Part shown: piece after piece, positions 45,061-54,826 of the stretch
How the letters are laid out: each line of letters begins with the position of its first letter
Numbering within the stretch: the first letter of the stretch is position 1
NCBI GenBank assembly: GCA_024398935.1
Contig: JAKSIH010000002.1
Span: 88,594 to 152,593, forward strand
Source of the DNA: Fibrobacter sp.
GTDB taxonomy: Bacteria > Fibrobacterota > Fibrobacteria > Fibrobacterales > Fibrobacteraceae
Reading direction: 5' to 3'
DNA: 64,000 bases
Position numbers and translations under genes: made by a program
Notes under the pieces: model-generated
What the model saw: only the letters and a program-made list of their open reading frames with translations
Told to the model about the DNA's origin: nothing
The model's database searches: none

Positions 45061-45378
45061 GTGAAGCTCTACACTACAGACTTTGTCACAGGCAAGGAAA
45101 TCGAGACCATCGGCATGGTCAAGGGCAGTATCGTATTTAGCAAGAACTTTGTCCGGGACATTTTCGCAGGTCTCAAGTCCATCATCGGTGGAGAACTGGC
45201 TGGTTATACCGAAATGCTGGAACAGGCCCGCACGGAAGCTACCGACCGCATGATCATGCAAGCCCAGAACATCGGGGCAGACGCGATTGTGTCAGTTCGA
45301 TTCATGACCTCCGCCGTAATGGCCGGTGCCGCAGAAATCATCGTCTACGGAACCGCAGTCCGATTCAAGAAAGTTTAG
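45061..45378 (+). CDS. YbjQ/UPF0145 family protein
   Basis: 105 aa, GTG start with AGGAG seven bases before. Family pattern: KGSIVFSKNFVRDIFAGLKSI with GGE, EARxEA-like segment ARTEATDRMI, GADAIVSVRF and IIVYGTAV. Members form pentamers or decamers; function is unknown (a heavy-metal-binding label exists but is weakly based). Probably co-transcribed with thrH. Confidence 0.9.
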   Translation: MKLYTTDFVTGKEIETIGMVKGSIVFSKNFVRDIFAGLKSIIGGELAGYTEMLEQARTEATDRMIMQAQNIGADAIVSVRFMTSAVMAGAAEIIVYGTAVRFKKV

Positions 45379-45395
45379 CTCGCCAAGGGGGCATT

Positions 45396-45701
45396 ATGAG
45401 CATTCTAAAAAGACATTGGAATAAACTTATTCTTGGTCTTTTCGCATCTTTCTGGACAGGATGCGCAGACAAGCCCGCAGACAATCCGCCCTCGCTTTAT
45501 GGATGCCCTCCAGACATTTGCGCCCCCGACAACATCGACCAGGAATCTCCAAACGACAAAAAAGACACTACAGAATCCAGCCCTAGCACCGAGGAAGGCT
45601 CTAGTTCCGAAAGTACTGCAGTAGCCCCTGTCGAAGACGAGGCGGAGAAGCATTTCCCAGCTCCAATCTATGGAGCCCCCGCTTTTTACGAAGATGACTG
45701 A
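45396..45701 (+). CDS. Small putative lipoprotein with YG motifs
   Basis: 101 aa. Basic start and hydrophobic helix, then WTGC as the likely lipidation Cys (about residue 23). The mature part is short and disordered: SLYGCPP and ICAPDN near the N-terminus, a Ser/Glu/Asp-rich middle, and IYGAPAFYEDD at the end. Such Tyr-Gly-Pro short lipoproteins occur in Fibrobacter and Bacteroidetes genomes and sometimes accompany radical SAM genes, none of which is adjacent. Function unknown. Confidence 0.65.
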   Translation: MSILKRHWNKLILGLFASFWTGCADKPADNPPSLYGCPPDICAPDNIDQESPNDKKDTTESSPSTEEGSSSESTAVAPVEDEAEKHFPAPIYGAPAFYEDD

Positions 45702-45710
45702 TTGTAAACG

Positions 45711-45742
45711 AAAAGCTACCCCAAATTGAGGGTAGCTTTTTT
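45711..45742. terminator. Bidirectional terminator
   Basis: AAAAGCTACCC (45711-45721), 8-base loop, GGGTAGCTTTT then Ts; A-run on one side and T-run on the other, so it serves both the small lipoprotein and the CE15 gene. Confidence 0.9.
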
Positions 45743-45756
45743 CATCTACTCTATAG

Positions 45757-47286
45757 CTACTTAAGCGTCGGCGTCGTCCAGTCGATCCAATCAGACTTAT
45801 TCCATCTAATTTGTTCTGAATTCTTGGTATAGTCAATCTTACCGGTCTTTACATCCTTTCCGAGCAGGAACTTGTTGATAAAGTCCTTGACTTCATCAAA
45901 CTGCCCGTTAGGCAGACTGCAGTGGGCATGGCCACCTTCCTGAGAGTAGGTGTAGTTTTCGGAAACGCCTAGAGCATCAAAAATTTCCTTGGAAGCCTGG
46001 CCGCAATAGTTGGAAGGAACCTCACCCAGCCATTCCTGCCCCGCGTTATCGATAATCAGCAGGGGACGAGGCGCAATCATACCGACAAGCATGTGCTGGT
46101 CAAAGGGCAGGGTGTTTTCACGACCGTCATAGTTCTTGAAGGTAGTCTTCATCCAGTTTCCTTCGGAACCGGCACTGTTCAACCCCTGGACAAACTGCTT
46201 GCCCTTCTGTTTGTTGACCTGTGCCCCCACACGCCAGAGGGAAGCGCCACCGGAACCGGATTCCTGAGGAATGGTAAGGGCAATACGAGTGTCAAAGGCG
46301 CCAACAGCCAGAGAACCCTTGCCCCAGCGAGAACAACCGGTAATCCCCAAGTGCTTTACATCAATGCCCGCTTCCGGAGTCTTTTCCAGGGCGTCAATCA
46401 GGCGACTCACGCCCCAAGCCCAGGCCATGATGGTCCCCGCCTCTGCATTAGAGCCATAGATGTCATAGAATTTTCCCTTTCCCCGCTGGCTTTCGGGAGC
46501 CACGTTATCGGGATTAAAGATAATCTGGGCAATATCAAGACCTGTAAGAGCTCCACCCAGGCTTCCGCAGGTATTCCCCATAAAGCCACCGCCAAACCCG
46601 ATCATGGCTGGTTTCGGATTATCCTTAGTTCCTGCGCCGCTGATGGTTACGGCAAAGGAGGCCGATTTTCCCTTGTCGGTTACAGTCACCGTAAAGGTGC
46701 TTCCAGCAAGTTTGCCTTCCACCTTTTCGGGATTGCGGGGCTTTTCGCCATACATGATCTTTTCGTACATGGCGCCAATTTCCTCACGGCGACACTTCCA
46801 TTCGTCCTTGGTAGAAATTCTGGAACCCGCCAGAGTGGTAAACGGATCTGGAAGCTTTGCATTATTTACGCTCGTGGGAATGTTCCCGATGGAGCATTCG
46901 TCGCGGTAATCCTCCTTAAAGGCGGGAGCCGGATTCACCACCATTTCGCTGCTGCTGGAAATTTCTGCAGAGGCGGAACTCAAGGGCTTTACCGACGAGG
47001 AGCTGATTTCAGCCATTCCGGCAGAACTTACAGGTTGTTCCGTGGCAGAACTCAGGGGAATTTCCACAGCGGAGCTCAAGAAAATCTCTGCAGCAGAACT
47101 TAGCTGATCCTCTCCAGGAACTGCTGGATTTTCGGGGCCATCCCCAGGTAAAAAACTATCGCTGGATGCCGGAATTTCTCCAATTTCCGGTTCAACGGCG
47201 GAATTCTTGTCATCGGAACAGGCGTTCAGGAAGAACAGCCCAAAAACTGCTATGGCAGATGCTGCCAGCATTCTATTTTTCTTCAT
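45757..47286 (-). CDS. Glucuronoyl esterase, CE15, lipoprotein with Ser-rich linker
   Basis: 509 aa. Lipoprotein signal with LNACSD (Cys about 23), then a Ser/Ala/Pro-rich linker (residues 40-120) with repeats such as LSSAVEIPLSSA, typical of Fibrobacter carbohydrate enzymes. The catalytic domain has GCSRWGKGSL (nucleophile Ser), the acid in PQESGSGG and the His in EGGHAHCSLP, the CE15 triad. CE15 enzymes cut the ester between lignin alcohols and 4-O-methylglucuronic acid on xylan, helping plant wall breakdown. It would face outward on the outer membrane. Its leader has a GAGAT/ATCTC-based inverted repeat (47305-47331). Confidence 0.9.
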   Translation of the reverse strand: MKKNRMLAASAIAVFGLFFLNACSDDKNSAVEPEIGEIPASSDSFLPGDGPENPAVPGEDQLSSAAEIFLSSAVEIPLSSATEQPVSSAGMAEISSSSVKPLSSASAEISSSSEMVVNPAPAFKEDYRDECSIGNIPTSVNNAKLPDPFTTLAGSRISTKDEWKCRREEIGAMYEKIMYGEKPRNPEKVEGKLAGSTFTVTVTDKGKSASFAVTISGAGTKDNPKPAMIGFGGGFMGNTCGSLGGALTGLDIAQIIFNPDNVAPESQRGKGKFYDIYGSNAEAGTIMAWAWGVSRLIDALEKTPEAGIDVKHLGITGCSRWGKGSLAVGAFDTRIALTIPQESGSGGASLWRVGAQVNKQKGKQFVQGLNSAGSEGNWMKTTFKNYDGRENTLPFDQHMLVGMIAPRPLLIIDNAGQEWLGEVPSNYCGQASKEIFDALGVSENYTYSQEGGHAHCSLPNGQFDEVKDFINKFLLGKDVKTGKIDYTKNSEQIRWNKSDWIDWTTPTLK

Positions 47287-47622
47287 AATCCAATCCTAAC
47301 AAACCCTCATCTCAACCATTCGAGATTGAGGTTTCTCTAAAAATATTCTCCCCTTGTGACTTTGCGCACATTCTGTAGTACAAAATGTTGTAACAAATTA
47401 CAACGGTCATCAGATTCTACCATTGCAGCCAGCCACACCACCTGATGACCATGAGATTTTCCAGCGTTTTACATTTTCTTGAAAACGCGAACTTTTCATT
47501 TCACTTTCTGAAAAAAATCTTATTCCAGGTTGGAATAGAACGCTTTGCCAAAAAACCTTTTTTTTCGCTTATTTTCGGCAAATCCCATTCACAGAAGGGC
47601 CGATAAAAACATATTATTGGCT
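47287..47622. other. Divergent control region between CE15 gene and relA/spoT
   Basis: Contains inverted repeats GGTCATCAG/CTGATGACC (47405-47413, 47442-47450), GCGTTTT/AAAACGC (47464-47470, 47482-47488), and TATTCCA-GGT-TGGAATA (47521-47537). The last is a compact operator-like palindrome. No gene seen. Confidence 0.55.
47588..47617 (+). promoter_or_regulatory. Promoter of the relA/spoT gene
   Basis: -35 TTCACA (47588-47593), 18-base spacer, -10 TATTAT (47612-47617), each one mismatch from consensus. The ATG follows 5 bases later, so the message should be leaderless. Confidence 0.6.
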
Positions 47623-49770
47623 ATGATGGATCAAGTAGTTCTCTCATCGAATCAGGAGCACATTATCGATGTGCTGATCAAGAAGAATCCCGCCCTGGAT
47701 CGCGAGATTCTTTCCAAAGCTGTAGCCTTTATTGCAACCGCCCACGAAGGGCAATACCGCAAGAGTGGCATGCCCTACACGGAGCACCCTTACGAGGTCG
47801 CAAAAATCCTTGCGGACCTTAAGCAGGACCAGCCCACCGTTCTTGCAGGCCTTCTCCACGACGTTGTGGAAGATACCGACCACACCCTGGAAGAACTTTC
47901 CGAGATGTTCGGAGCAGACACTGCCTTCATGGTGGACGCCGTCACAAAGATTACCGCCGCCCAGGAAGCCAATAAGACAGCCCAGAAGGCGGAAACCTAT
48001 CGTAAGCTGATTATCGCCATGGCAAAAGACCCGCGAGTCATCATGATAAAAATCGCGGACCGCATCCACAATATGCGAACCATGCGCTACATGAAGCCGG
48101 AAAAGCGCCAGCAGATTGCCCAGGAAACCCTGGACATCTACATTCCCCTGACCCATAGGTTCGGTCTATACAAGCTGAAAACCGAACTGGAAGATTTGAG
48201 CTTCAAGTACGTCAATCCCGACGAATACCAGAAGCTGGTGGACGCCCTTATCGAAAACAAGGAATCCCGAGAGAAATACATCCAATCCGTCATCATGCCT
48301 CTTCAGATGAAGATGGCGCTTGAAGACTTTGACTGCACCATCCAGGGACGCACCAAGAACATTTACAGCATCCACAACAAGATGATAAGCCGCGGTTGCG
48401 GTTTCGAGGACATCTTCGATATCTTCGCCGTACGAATCATCGTGGAAACCATTCCAGAATGTTACCTGGCCCTGGGCTACGTTCACAACCTGTGGACCCC
48501 TCTCCAGAGCCGTTTCAAGGACTACATCGCAACCCCGAAGCCGAACCTTTACCAGAGTATACACACAACGGTGATCGGCCCGGAAAACAAGATGGTGGAA
48601 GTGCAGATCCGCACCAAGGACATGGACCTGACCGCCGAAAAGGGTTTTGCCGCCCACTGGGCCTACAAGCTGGAAACCCAGCACGAAGGCGAGGAACTGG
48701 CATGGCTCAACCACATGGTCAAGCTCCAGTCCGAAATTTCCGACAGCAAGGAATATCTGGACTTCCTGAAGGTAGACCTGAAACCGCAGGGCATGACCGT
48801 ATTTACACCCAAGGGAACCTCCATTGAACTTCCCGAAGGAGCGATTGTCCTGGATTTCGCCTTTGCAGTCCATACGGAACTGGGACTCCACTGTATCGGG
48901 GCCCGCATCAACGACGAAGTAGTCAATCTGGACACCGTGGTACCCAACGGCGCCACCATCCAGGTACTGAAAAGCCCCCACCAGGAACCTAGCCCCGAAT
49001 GGCTGGAAATGGTAAAGACCGTCAAGGCAAAGCAGGAACTGCGCCGCTGGATGAAGAACAGCGTTATGCTCCAGTCTCGCGACCTGGGCAAGGAAATCTG
49101 GATCCGCGAACTGCGCCTTGCAAAAATTGAAAAGGACAAGCGCCCCTCCGAGGAAGAAATCGTCAAGTACTTCGAAACTTCCGACATACAGACCTTCTAC
49201 GAACGGGTAGGCCAGGGCGAACTACCCCTGGCAGACATCCACCGATTCCTGAACAACGAGAACGAAATCCAGAAGGAATCCGTTTCTCTGCGGTTCTTCC
49301 CGGCCTTTAACAAGGACAAGAAGGTGGACCCCAAGGACGACATGCCCCTGCAGATCGGTAGCGAAACCAGCCTGCTCATTCACTTCGCAAAGTGCTGCGC
49401 ACCCGTGCCCGGCGACAAGATTGTAGGCGTACTCCGCCCCCAGATTGGTATCGAGGTCCACAATGTGGACTGCCCCGAACTGAAGAAACTTCCCGTGGAA
49501 CAGCAGATTGCCGTTGAATGGAGCGAACAGACCACCCACGCCTTTGAAGTCCACCTGTCCATCGAAAACGACAACCGCAAGAACTTTACCTACGATGTTC
49601 TGAAGGTACTAAAGGACCAGAACCTGTTCATGGACCGAATTTCCTCCGTCGGCGAGAATTATTCCGGGCGAATCCGTCTCGTATTCAAGGCCTACCGCAA
49701 GGACCAGGTGGATTCCCTCATCAGCGACATCAAAAAAATTCCAGGCACGCGCCAGGTGACCAAGTCATGA
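47623..49770 (+). CDS. Bifunctional (p)ppGpp synthetase/hydrolase, Rel/SpoT
   Basis: 715 aa from ATG 47623. A 26-residue longer version from 47545 is possible but runs through the promoter. HD hydrolase domain (HPYEVAKIL, GLLHDVVEDTDH), synthetase domain (GRTKNIYSIHNKM, SRFKDYIATPKPNLYQSIHT; the R-F-K-D variant marks bifunctional Rel), TGS (VFTPKGTSIELPEGA) and a C-terminal ACT domain from about 640. It makes and degrades the stringent-response alarmone. No ribosome site precedes the start. Confidence 0.92.
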   Translation: MMDQVVLSSNQEHIIDVLIKKNPALDREILSKAVAFIATAHEGQYRKSGMPYTEHPYEVAKILADLKQDQPTVLAGLLHDVVEDTDHTLEELSEMFGADTAFMVDAVTKITAAQEANKTAQKAETYRKLIIAMAKDPRVIMIKIADRIHNMRTMRYMKPEKRQQIAQETLDIYIPLTHRFGLYKLKTELEDLSFKYVNPDEYQKLVDALIENKESREKYIQSVIMPLQMKMALEDFDCTIQGRTKNIYSIHNKMISRGCGFEDIFDIFAVRIIVETIPECYLALGYVHNLWTPLQSRFKDYIATPKPNLYQSIHTTVIGPENKMVEVQIRTKDMDLTAEKGFAAHWAYKLETQHEGEELAWLNHMVKLQSEISDSKEYLDFLKVDLKPQGMTVFTPKGTSIELPEGAIVLDFAFAVHTELGLHCIGARINDEVVNLDTVVPNGATIQVLKSPHQEPSPEWLEMVKTVKAKQELRRWMKNSVMLQSRDLGKEIWIRELRLAKIEKDKRPSEEEIVKYFETSDIQTFYERVGQGELPLADIHRFLNNENEIQKESVSLRFFPAFNKDKKVDPKDDMPLQIGSETSLLIHFAKCCAPVPGDKIVGVLRPQIGIEVHNVDCPELKKLPVEQQIAVEWSEQTTHAFEVHLSIENDNRKNFTYDVLKVLKDQNLFMDRISSVGENYSGRIRLVFKAYRKDQVDSLISDIKKIPGTRQVTKS

Positions 49771-50360
49771 TTTCAACACTCCATCATAGCGACTACACCC
49801 TCAAGAACCGCGCCTTCAACTGCCGAATGCGCAACCGTTACTACGAGGAAGTCTACTACGCCTTCAGGGCCCTGTTCCCCAACGAAATTGCCGAACGGAC
49901 CGAGCCAAACCCGGTAGCGGACACCGTCTGGTTCCAGCACCTGGGTCGAGAAATCAAGCGCTATGAGCGCCTGATCATGACCTGTCTGGAGTATGCCCAG
50001 GCTGCAGTTTTCTACGGCAAGGCCGAAAATGCGGCACTCTACTCCAAGGACAAGAGATGGGGTATCCTGCAGGAAGAAATCTTCATGGTACACTTTTTGC
50101 AGGAACTTTTGTCAACGACCCGCTACATCATCGCCCGAATCGACACGGACCAGATGCTGCAGCAGTGGAGTGGCGAAATGCAGGACATGAAGACAAAGCC
50201 CGTAAGTTCCGGTTATGTGAACACCATCCAGCAAAAGCTGAATGAGATGAACGCGGCGACCATTGTGGAATTTAAGGATCTGTTGCAGCATGTCCTGGAA
50301 CGCTTCCAGATTGGGAACACCCTCTTTGGAACCATTCAGGAACTGCAGAACTTTTATTAA
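49767..50360 (+). CDS. Unknown protein coupled to relA/spoT
   Basis: 197 aa, soluble, mostly helical, not recognised. Its ATG overlaps the Rel/SpoT stop by 4 bases, indicating coupled translation. Rich in Tyr, Arg and Gln, with QQKLNEMNAATIVEFKDLLQ near the end. Could work with the alarmone enzyme, but only position supports that. Followed by part of an AT-rich repeat and nuoA. Confidence 0.7.
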   Translation: MISTLHHSDYTLKNRAFNCRMRNRYYEEVYYAFRALFPNEIAERTEPNPVADTVWFQHLGREIKRYERLIMTCLEYAQAAVFYGKAENAALYSKDKRWGILQEEIFMVHFLQELLSTTRYIIARIDTDQMLQQWSGEMQDMKTKPVSSGYVNTIQQKLNEMNAATIVEFKDLLQHVLERFQIGNTLFGTIQELQNFY

Positions 50361-50392
50361 TTGATGATTGATAATTGAAAAATAGAGGATAA
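50361..50392. repeat. Partial AT-rich palindromic repeat
   Basis: TGATGATTGATAATTGAAAA, matching one arm of the elements at 44312 and 62543, without the GC core or other arm. Located right after a stop codon. Confidence 0.6.
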
Positions 50393-50400
50393 GGAAAAAC

Positions 50401-50781
50401 ATGTCAGAATACATCATATTATCCATATTCCTTTTTCTAGGCGCGTTTATCGCGGCCGCGGCCACCGTGGTAGGCCTCGTGCTGGGTTACCGCACCAGGA
50501 AAACAAAAAACAAGATGGCTCCCTACGAATGCGGTATGGAGACCTACGGAAATGCACGAATCCAGTTCAAGGTGGGCTACTATATCTTTGCCCTCCTTTT
50601 TCTGGTATTTGACGTGGAAGCGCTGTTCCTGCTTCCCGTTCTCGCCAACTACAGGGAAATCATGTCTGGCGCAGCCGGACTTTCCCCCATGCTTGTCGTC
50701 ATCGACTTGGTTATCTTTTTTGCAATTCTAGTTGCAGGCCTCGCCTATGTCTGGAAGAAAGGAATTCTCAAATGGGAATAA
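50401..50781 (+). CDS. nuoA: Complex I subunit NuoA
   Basis: 126 aa, three membrane helices. [20 protein letters not shown] is the conserved loop with the Cys near the quinone channel, and [13 protein letters not shown] the acidic helix. AAGGA ribosome site. First gene of the operon; its end overlaps nuoBC by 10 bases. Confidence 0.93.
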   Translation: MSEYIILSIFLFLGAFIAAAATVVGLVLGYRTRKTKNKMAPYECGMETYGNARIQFKVGYYIFALLFLVFDVEALFLLPVLANYREIMSGAAGLSPMLVVIDLVIFFAILVAGLAYVWKKGILKWE

Positions 50782-52070
50782 TCAATTTCGCACCTAAGAT
50801 TTTGGACCCCATTCCCGGCGGCAAGTATGTCGTGAATGCTATTGACTATGTAGTCAACTGGGCCCGAGCCAACTCCATCTGGCCCCTTACCTACGGCACC
50901 AGCTGCTGCGCCATCGAGATGATGAGCAGTTCCATGGCCCGCTACGACATCGCCCGATTCGGTTCCGAAGTGTTCCGCGCCTCCCCCCGCCAGGCAGACC
51001 TGTTTATTTTGGCAGGAACAATCACCCGCCGAATGGCACCTGCCATCCAGATGCTGTGGGAGCAGATGCCCGGCCCCAAGTACGTTCTTGCCATGGGTGC
51101 ATGCACCATTAGCGGCGGTCCCTTCGTCTACGACAACTATTCCGTTGTCCGCGGCGCCCAGAACATTTTGCCGGTGGACGTTTTCGTTCCCGGTTGCCCA
51201 CCCCGCCCCGAAGCACTGTTCCACGGTCTCTTGACATTGCGCGAAAAGATCCTCAAGGAAACCTGCCGCAATCCCTGGCATGAAGGCGACACACAGGATC
51301 TTTCCCAGCTGGACCGCTACCGCGAGGCAGCAAAGGCCTGGGCCGAACTGGAAAAGATCAAGGACGAGGAAATGGCCGAGGCCAGAGCCAAGTTCAAGGA
51401 AGAAAATCCGGATTACAAGAGCAGTTTCAAGCCCGTACGCGTTACCAAGGAAGCCTTCCCGGAAATAGCCCGCGAGCATGAGATTTCCCTGGCGGAAAAA
51501 TCCAGCAAGGGTCTTTCCAAGGCAGACATGTTCAAGGCTCTAAAGAACAAGTTCGCAAGCGTAACCATTACAGGCGTTACCGCAGAAACTCCCGAAGCCT
51601 TGGCAGAAGCGGAAACGGCAGCCGTTGCAGCCCTTACCGCAGACAGCGTCCTGGAAGTCCGCCTGAATGCAGAAGATTACCTTGCCGCTGTGGAATTCGT
51701 GAAAAACGATCCCGCCTTCAAGATGGACTACCTTATCGACGTGACCGCCATCGACTACCCGGATCATTTCGAACTGATTACCATGCTGAAGAGTCTGGAA
51801 AAGAAACACCAGCTGTTCCTTTGCGTACCTTTGGCAAAGGACGAAAGCATCGCCGCCGAAAAGCGGGCAACAAGCATCCTTGCCAAGGTTCCTTCCGTAA
51901 GCCATCTTTACGCCGCCGCCGAAATCAAGGAACGCGAAGTTTACGACATGTTCGGCATCAAGTTCGAAGGGCACCAGGATATGCGCCGCATCTTCCTGGA
52001 TCCGGAATTTGAAGGATTCCCCCTCCGCAAGGACTTTACAAACCCCAACATGATCAAGAGGCCGGTATGA
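50772..52070 (+). CDS. nuoBC: Complex I fused subunits NuoB-NuoC
   Basis: 432 aa. Residues 1 to about 165 are NuoB, with the N2 4Fe-4S ligands in [19 protein letters not shown] and [11 protein letters not shown] charged Ala/Glu/Lys linker runs to about 280. The rest is NuoC, with its signature [15 protein letters not shown] and PLRKDFTNP. In most bacteria NuoB and NuoC are separate, and the known common fusion is NuoC-NuoD. No stop or frame break is present between the parts. Forms the peripheral arm quinone site. Confidence 0.93.
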   Translation: MGIINFAPKILDPIPGGKYVVNAIDYVVNWARANSIWPLTYGTSCCAIEMMSSSMARYDIARFGSEVFRASPRQADLFILAGTITRRMAPAIQMLWEQMPGPKYVLAMGACTISGGPFVYDNYSVVRGAQNILPVDVFVPGCPPRPEALFHGLLTLREKILKETCRNPWHEGDTQDLSQLDRYREAAKAWAELEKIKDEEMAEARAKFKEENPDYKSSFKPVRVTKEAFPEIAREHEISLAEKSSKGLSKADMFKALKNKFASVTITGVTAETPEALAEAETAAVAALTADSVLEVRLNAEDYLAAVEFVKNDPAFKMDYLIDVTAIDYPDHFELITMLKSLEKKHQLFLCVPLAKDESIAAEKRATSILAKVPSVSHLYAAAEIKEREVYDMFGIKFEGHQDMRRIFLDPEFEGFPLRKDFTNPNMIKRPV

Positions 52071-53206
52071 GTATGACACAGCTCCCTCCGGGATTCAAAA
52101 TCACCCGGGAAACCGATTCCGAAGAATTTTTTATTAACATGGGTCCCCAGCACCCCAGTACCCACGGTGCGCTGCGACTGGCCCTCCGCATGGATGGCGA
52201 AACCATCGTAGAAGTGGTTCCCCACTTCGGCTACATCCACCGCGGTCTTGAAAAGCAGGGCGAGTCCATGACCTACCTGCAGTACATTCCCATGACGGAC
52301 CGTCAGGACTACCTGACCGCGATCCAAAACAACCTGGGTGTCGTCCTCGCCTACGAAAAGGGCATGAACATCGGCGTTCCCGAAAAGGCTGAATACATCC
52401 GAGTCATGCTCTCGGAACTGGGCCGCATCGCAAGCCACCTGGTGTTCTTCGGCTGCTTCGGCGGCGACCTGGGCGGACAGACCTGCCTCCTGTTTGGCTT
52501 CAAGGAACGCGAAATGGTTCACGACATTCTTGAAGAGGTCACCGGTTCCCGCCTGACCACCAACTTCTTTAGACCCGGCGGAAGTCGCTTTGACGTTCCC
52601 GAGAACTTCATTCCACGCGTAAAGGCTTTCCTGGACCACCTGGAAGGGGCCATGAAGGACTACGAACGTTTCCTTTCCAAGAATGTCATCGCTCTTGAAA
52701 GAAGCGTTGGTATCGGCATTCTCTCCAAGGAAGACGCCATCGCATTCGGCTGCTCCGGTCCCGTACTTCGCGCAAGCGGCGTGGACTTCGATGTCCGTAG
52801 GGCAAACCCCTACAGCATCTACGACCAGCTGGATTTCGAAGTGCCTATCGCCCACAACGGAGACTGCCACGACCGCTACAACGTGCGCATCGCGGAAATT
52901 CACGAATCCATGAAGATTCTCCGTCAGTGCATCGAGAAGTTCCCCAAGGAAGGTCCTTACCGCAGCAAGGAAAAGCCCGTCAAGCTGAATCCCGGTCGCT
53001 ACTATAGCGAAATCGAGACTGCCAAGGGACTTTACGGCACCTATGTGGTGGCGGCCTCCGGCGACAAGCCCTACCGCATCCACACCCGCGGCCCCAGTTT
53101 CCCCCACATCGGCGTATTGAACAAGATGTGCCAGGGCGGAAAAATTTCCGACCTGGTAGTGGTCATGGCGACCCTGGACCCCGTGATTCCCGAAATTGAT
53201 AGATAG
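52067..53206 (+). CDS. nuoD: Complex I subunit NuoD
   Basis: 379 aa, 49-kDa type. [14 protein letters not shown] near residue 24 (quinone-site His), [20 protein letters not shown], and the C-terminal DPVIPEIDR. Overlaps nuoBC by 4 bases. Works with the NuoB part in quinone reduction. Confidence 0.93.
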   Translation: MSMTQLPPGFKITRETDSEEFFINMGPQHPSTHGALRLALRMDGETIVEVVPHFGYIHRGLEKQGESMTYLQYIPMTDRQDYLTAIQNNLGVVLAYEKGMNIGVPEKAEYIRVMLSELGRIASHLVFFGCFGGDLGGQTCLLFGFKEREMVHDILEEVTGSRLTTNFFRPGGSRFDVPENFIPRVKAFLDHLEGAMKDYERFLSKNVIALERSVGIGILSKEDAIAFGCSGPVLRASGVDFDVRRANPYSIYDQLDFEVPIAHNGDCHDRYNVRIAEIHESMKILRQCIEKFPKEGPYRSKEKPVKLNPGRYYSEIETAKGLYGTYVVAASGDKPYRIHTRGPSFPHIGVLNKMCQGGKISDLVVVMATLDPVIPEIDR

Positions 53207-53218
53207 TAGGTAAAACTT

Positions 53219-54340
53219 ATGTATGTACCTTCAGTAACAAATCCGATAGGCGACTACGTTCGCGAATGGGTTCCCCAGCTGGTTGCCTACCTGCCGGAAA
53301 GCCTTCAGGGAGAAACCACCTGTAGCGTCATAGCCTTTGCCATCAACGCGATTATCTGCATCATCGCAGTTTGCCTGGTGAACATCGGCTCCGCTCCCAT
53401 CCTGATCTATATGGAACGCAAGGTCTGCGCCCATGTGCAGTGCCGTCTCGGTCCTATGCGACTGGGCTGGCACGGAACAATCCAGACCATCGCAGACGTC
53501 TTGAAGATGCTCTTCAAGGAAGTCTACTCCCCCCAGGGTGCGGACAAGAAGCTGTTCTACCTCGCGCCCCTCATTGTCCTGATTGCCCCATTCATGATTG
53601 CAGCGCTTATCCCCTTTGGTCACAACCTGCTAGTTGCCAATGTGGACATGGGCATTCCCCTGATTATCGCAGTCAATGGTTTCGGCGTTCTCGGTATTTT
53701 GCTGGGAGGCTGGTCCAGCAACAACAAGTACTCCCTCATGGGATCTCTCCGTAGCGGCGCCCAGATGATCAGCTACGAAATTTCCTTCGCACTAGTCCTT
53801 CTGTTCGTCGTCATGGTTTCCGGTTCTACGAACCTGATGGAAATTACCAACGGTCAGGCAGGAACTGTCGCAAACTGGATGATCTTCAAGGTTCCCGTTC
53901 TCGGTTTCCTCGCCTTCATCATGTTCTTCATCGCATCGACTGCGGAAATGAACCGCGCACCTTTTGACATTGCGGAAGCAGAACAGGAACTGACTGGCGG
54001 CTACCACACCGAATATACCGGCACTCCTTTCGCCATGTTCTACCTGGCAGAATACATCGCCCTGGTGACCAACTCCGCCCTTGCGGTAACCTGCTTCCTG
54101 GGTGGTTTCCATGCTCCTTGCATCGGCTTTGAGTCTGTAGACCAGATTCTACTGAAGGTTCCCGGTGTCATCTGGTTCTTCGCCAAGGTCTACTTCATGA
54201 TCTGGTGCTACATGATGGTCCGCTGGACTTTCGTCCGTCCCCGCGTAGACCAGCTGATGAGTTTCGAATGGAAGTTCATGCTTCCGGTAAACATGCTGTT
54301 GCTCGTCGGCGGAGCAGCCTATATTGCTCTTTCAATTTAA
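53219..54340 (+). CDS. nuoH: Complex I subunit NuoH
   Basis: 373 aa, about eight membrane helices. YMERKVCAHVQCRLGPMRLG near residue 62 and the acidic loop STAEMNRAPFDIAEAEQELTGGYH (shown in parts: AEMNRAPFDIAEAEQEL) that lines the quinone tunnel. Joins the peripheral and membrane arms. Confidence 0.93.
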   Translation: MYVPSVTNPIGDYVREWVPQLVAYLPESLQGETTCSVIAFAINAIICIIAVCLVNIGSAPILIYMERKVCAHVQCRLGPMRLGWHGTIQTIADVLKMLFKEVYSPQGADKKLFYLAPLIVLIAPFMIAALIPFGHNLLVANVDMGIPLIIAVNGFGVLGILLGGWSSNNKYSLMGSLRSGAQMISYEISFALVLLFVVMVSGSTNLMEITNGQAGTVANWMIFKVPVLGFLAFIMFFIASTAEMNRAPFDIAEAEQELTGGYHTEYTGTPFAMFYLAEYIALVTNSALAVTCFLGGFHAPCIGFESVDQILLKVPGVIWFFAKVYFMIWCYMMVRWTFVRPRVDQLMSFEWKFMLPVNMLLLVGGAAYIALSI

Positions 54341-54349
54341 GGTAGAACT

Positions 54350-54826
54350 ATGACTCAAGAAAATATTTCTACAAAGCATTACATCAAGCGCTATCTTAAG
54401 AAGTGCATTACCGGTCCCTGGAGCCTTCTCTGCGGTTTGTCCGTTTCCCTCAAGTATTTCTTCAACCCGAAGAAAATCGTAACGGAGCAATATCCCGAGA
54501 ACCGCAAGACCCTTAAGATGCACGAACGCTACCGCGGCCGCCTTTCCATGGTGGAAGATGCCGAAGGGAACAATCACTGCACCGCCTGCGGCATGTGCGA
54601 ACGCGCTTGCCCCAACGCAAGCATCAATGTGCAGCCCACCAAGAACATTGCAGGCAAGAAGGTCCTGGGCCGCTACGTCTACCATTTCGCCAGCTGTACC
54701 CAGTGCGGTCTCTGCGTAGAGGCATGTCCCTTTGGAGCCATCGAGATGAGTACCGCATTTGAAGTGGCCACCACCGACGTGACCTCCCTGGAAATGATCT
54801 TGAACAAGAAGGAGGGACAGGGCTAA
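54350..54826 (+). CDS. nuoI: Complex I subunit NuoI
   Basis: 158 aa. Two 4Fe-4S motifs, CTACGMCERACP and CTQCGLCVEACP, for clusters N6a and N6b. In this operon lacking NuoEFG these would be the likely entry clusters for electrons from a ferredoxin or other donor. Overlaps nuoJ by one base. Confidence 0.93.
   Translation: MTQENISTKHYIKRYLKKCITGPWSLLCGLSVSLKYFFNPKKIVTEQYPENRKTLKMHERYRGRLSMVEDAEGNNHCTACGMCERACPNASINVQPTKNIAGKKVLGRYVYHFASCTQCGLCVEACPFGAIEMSTAFEVATTDVTSLEMILNKKEGQG

Noticed and set aside
47545..47622. Longer Rel/SpoT start at 47545
   Set aside because: The extra residues are not like the family and the segment contains a good promoter whose -10 box is 5 bases before ATG 47623.
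51941..53107. 388-aa open frame antisense to nuoD
   Set aside because: Shadow of nuoD with no independent support.
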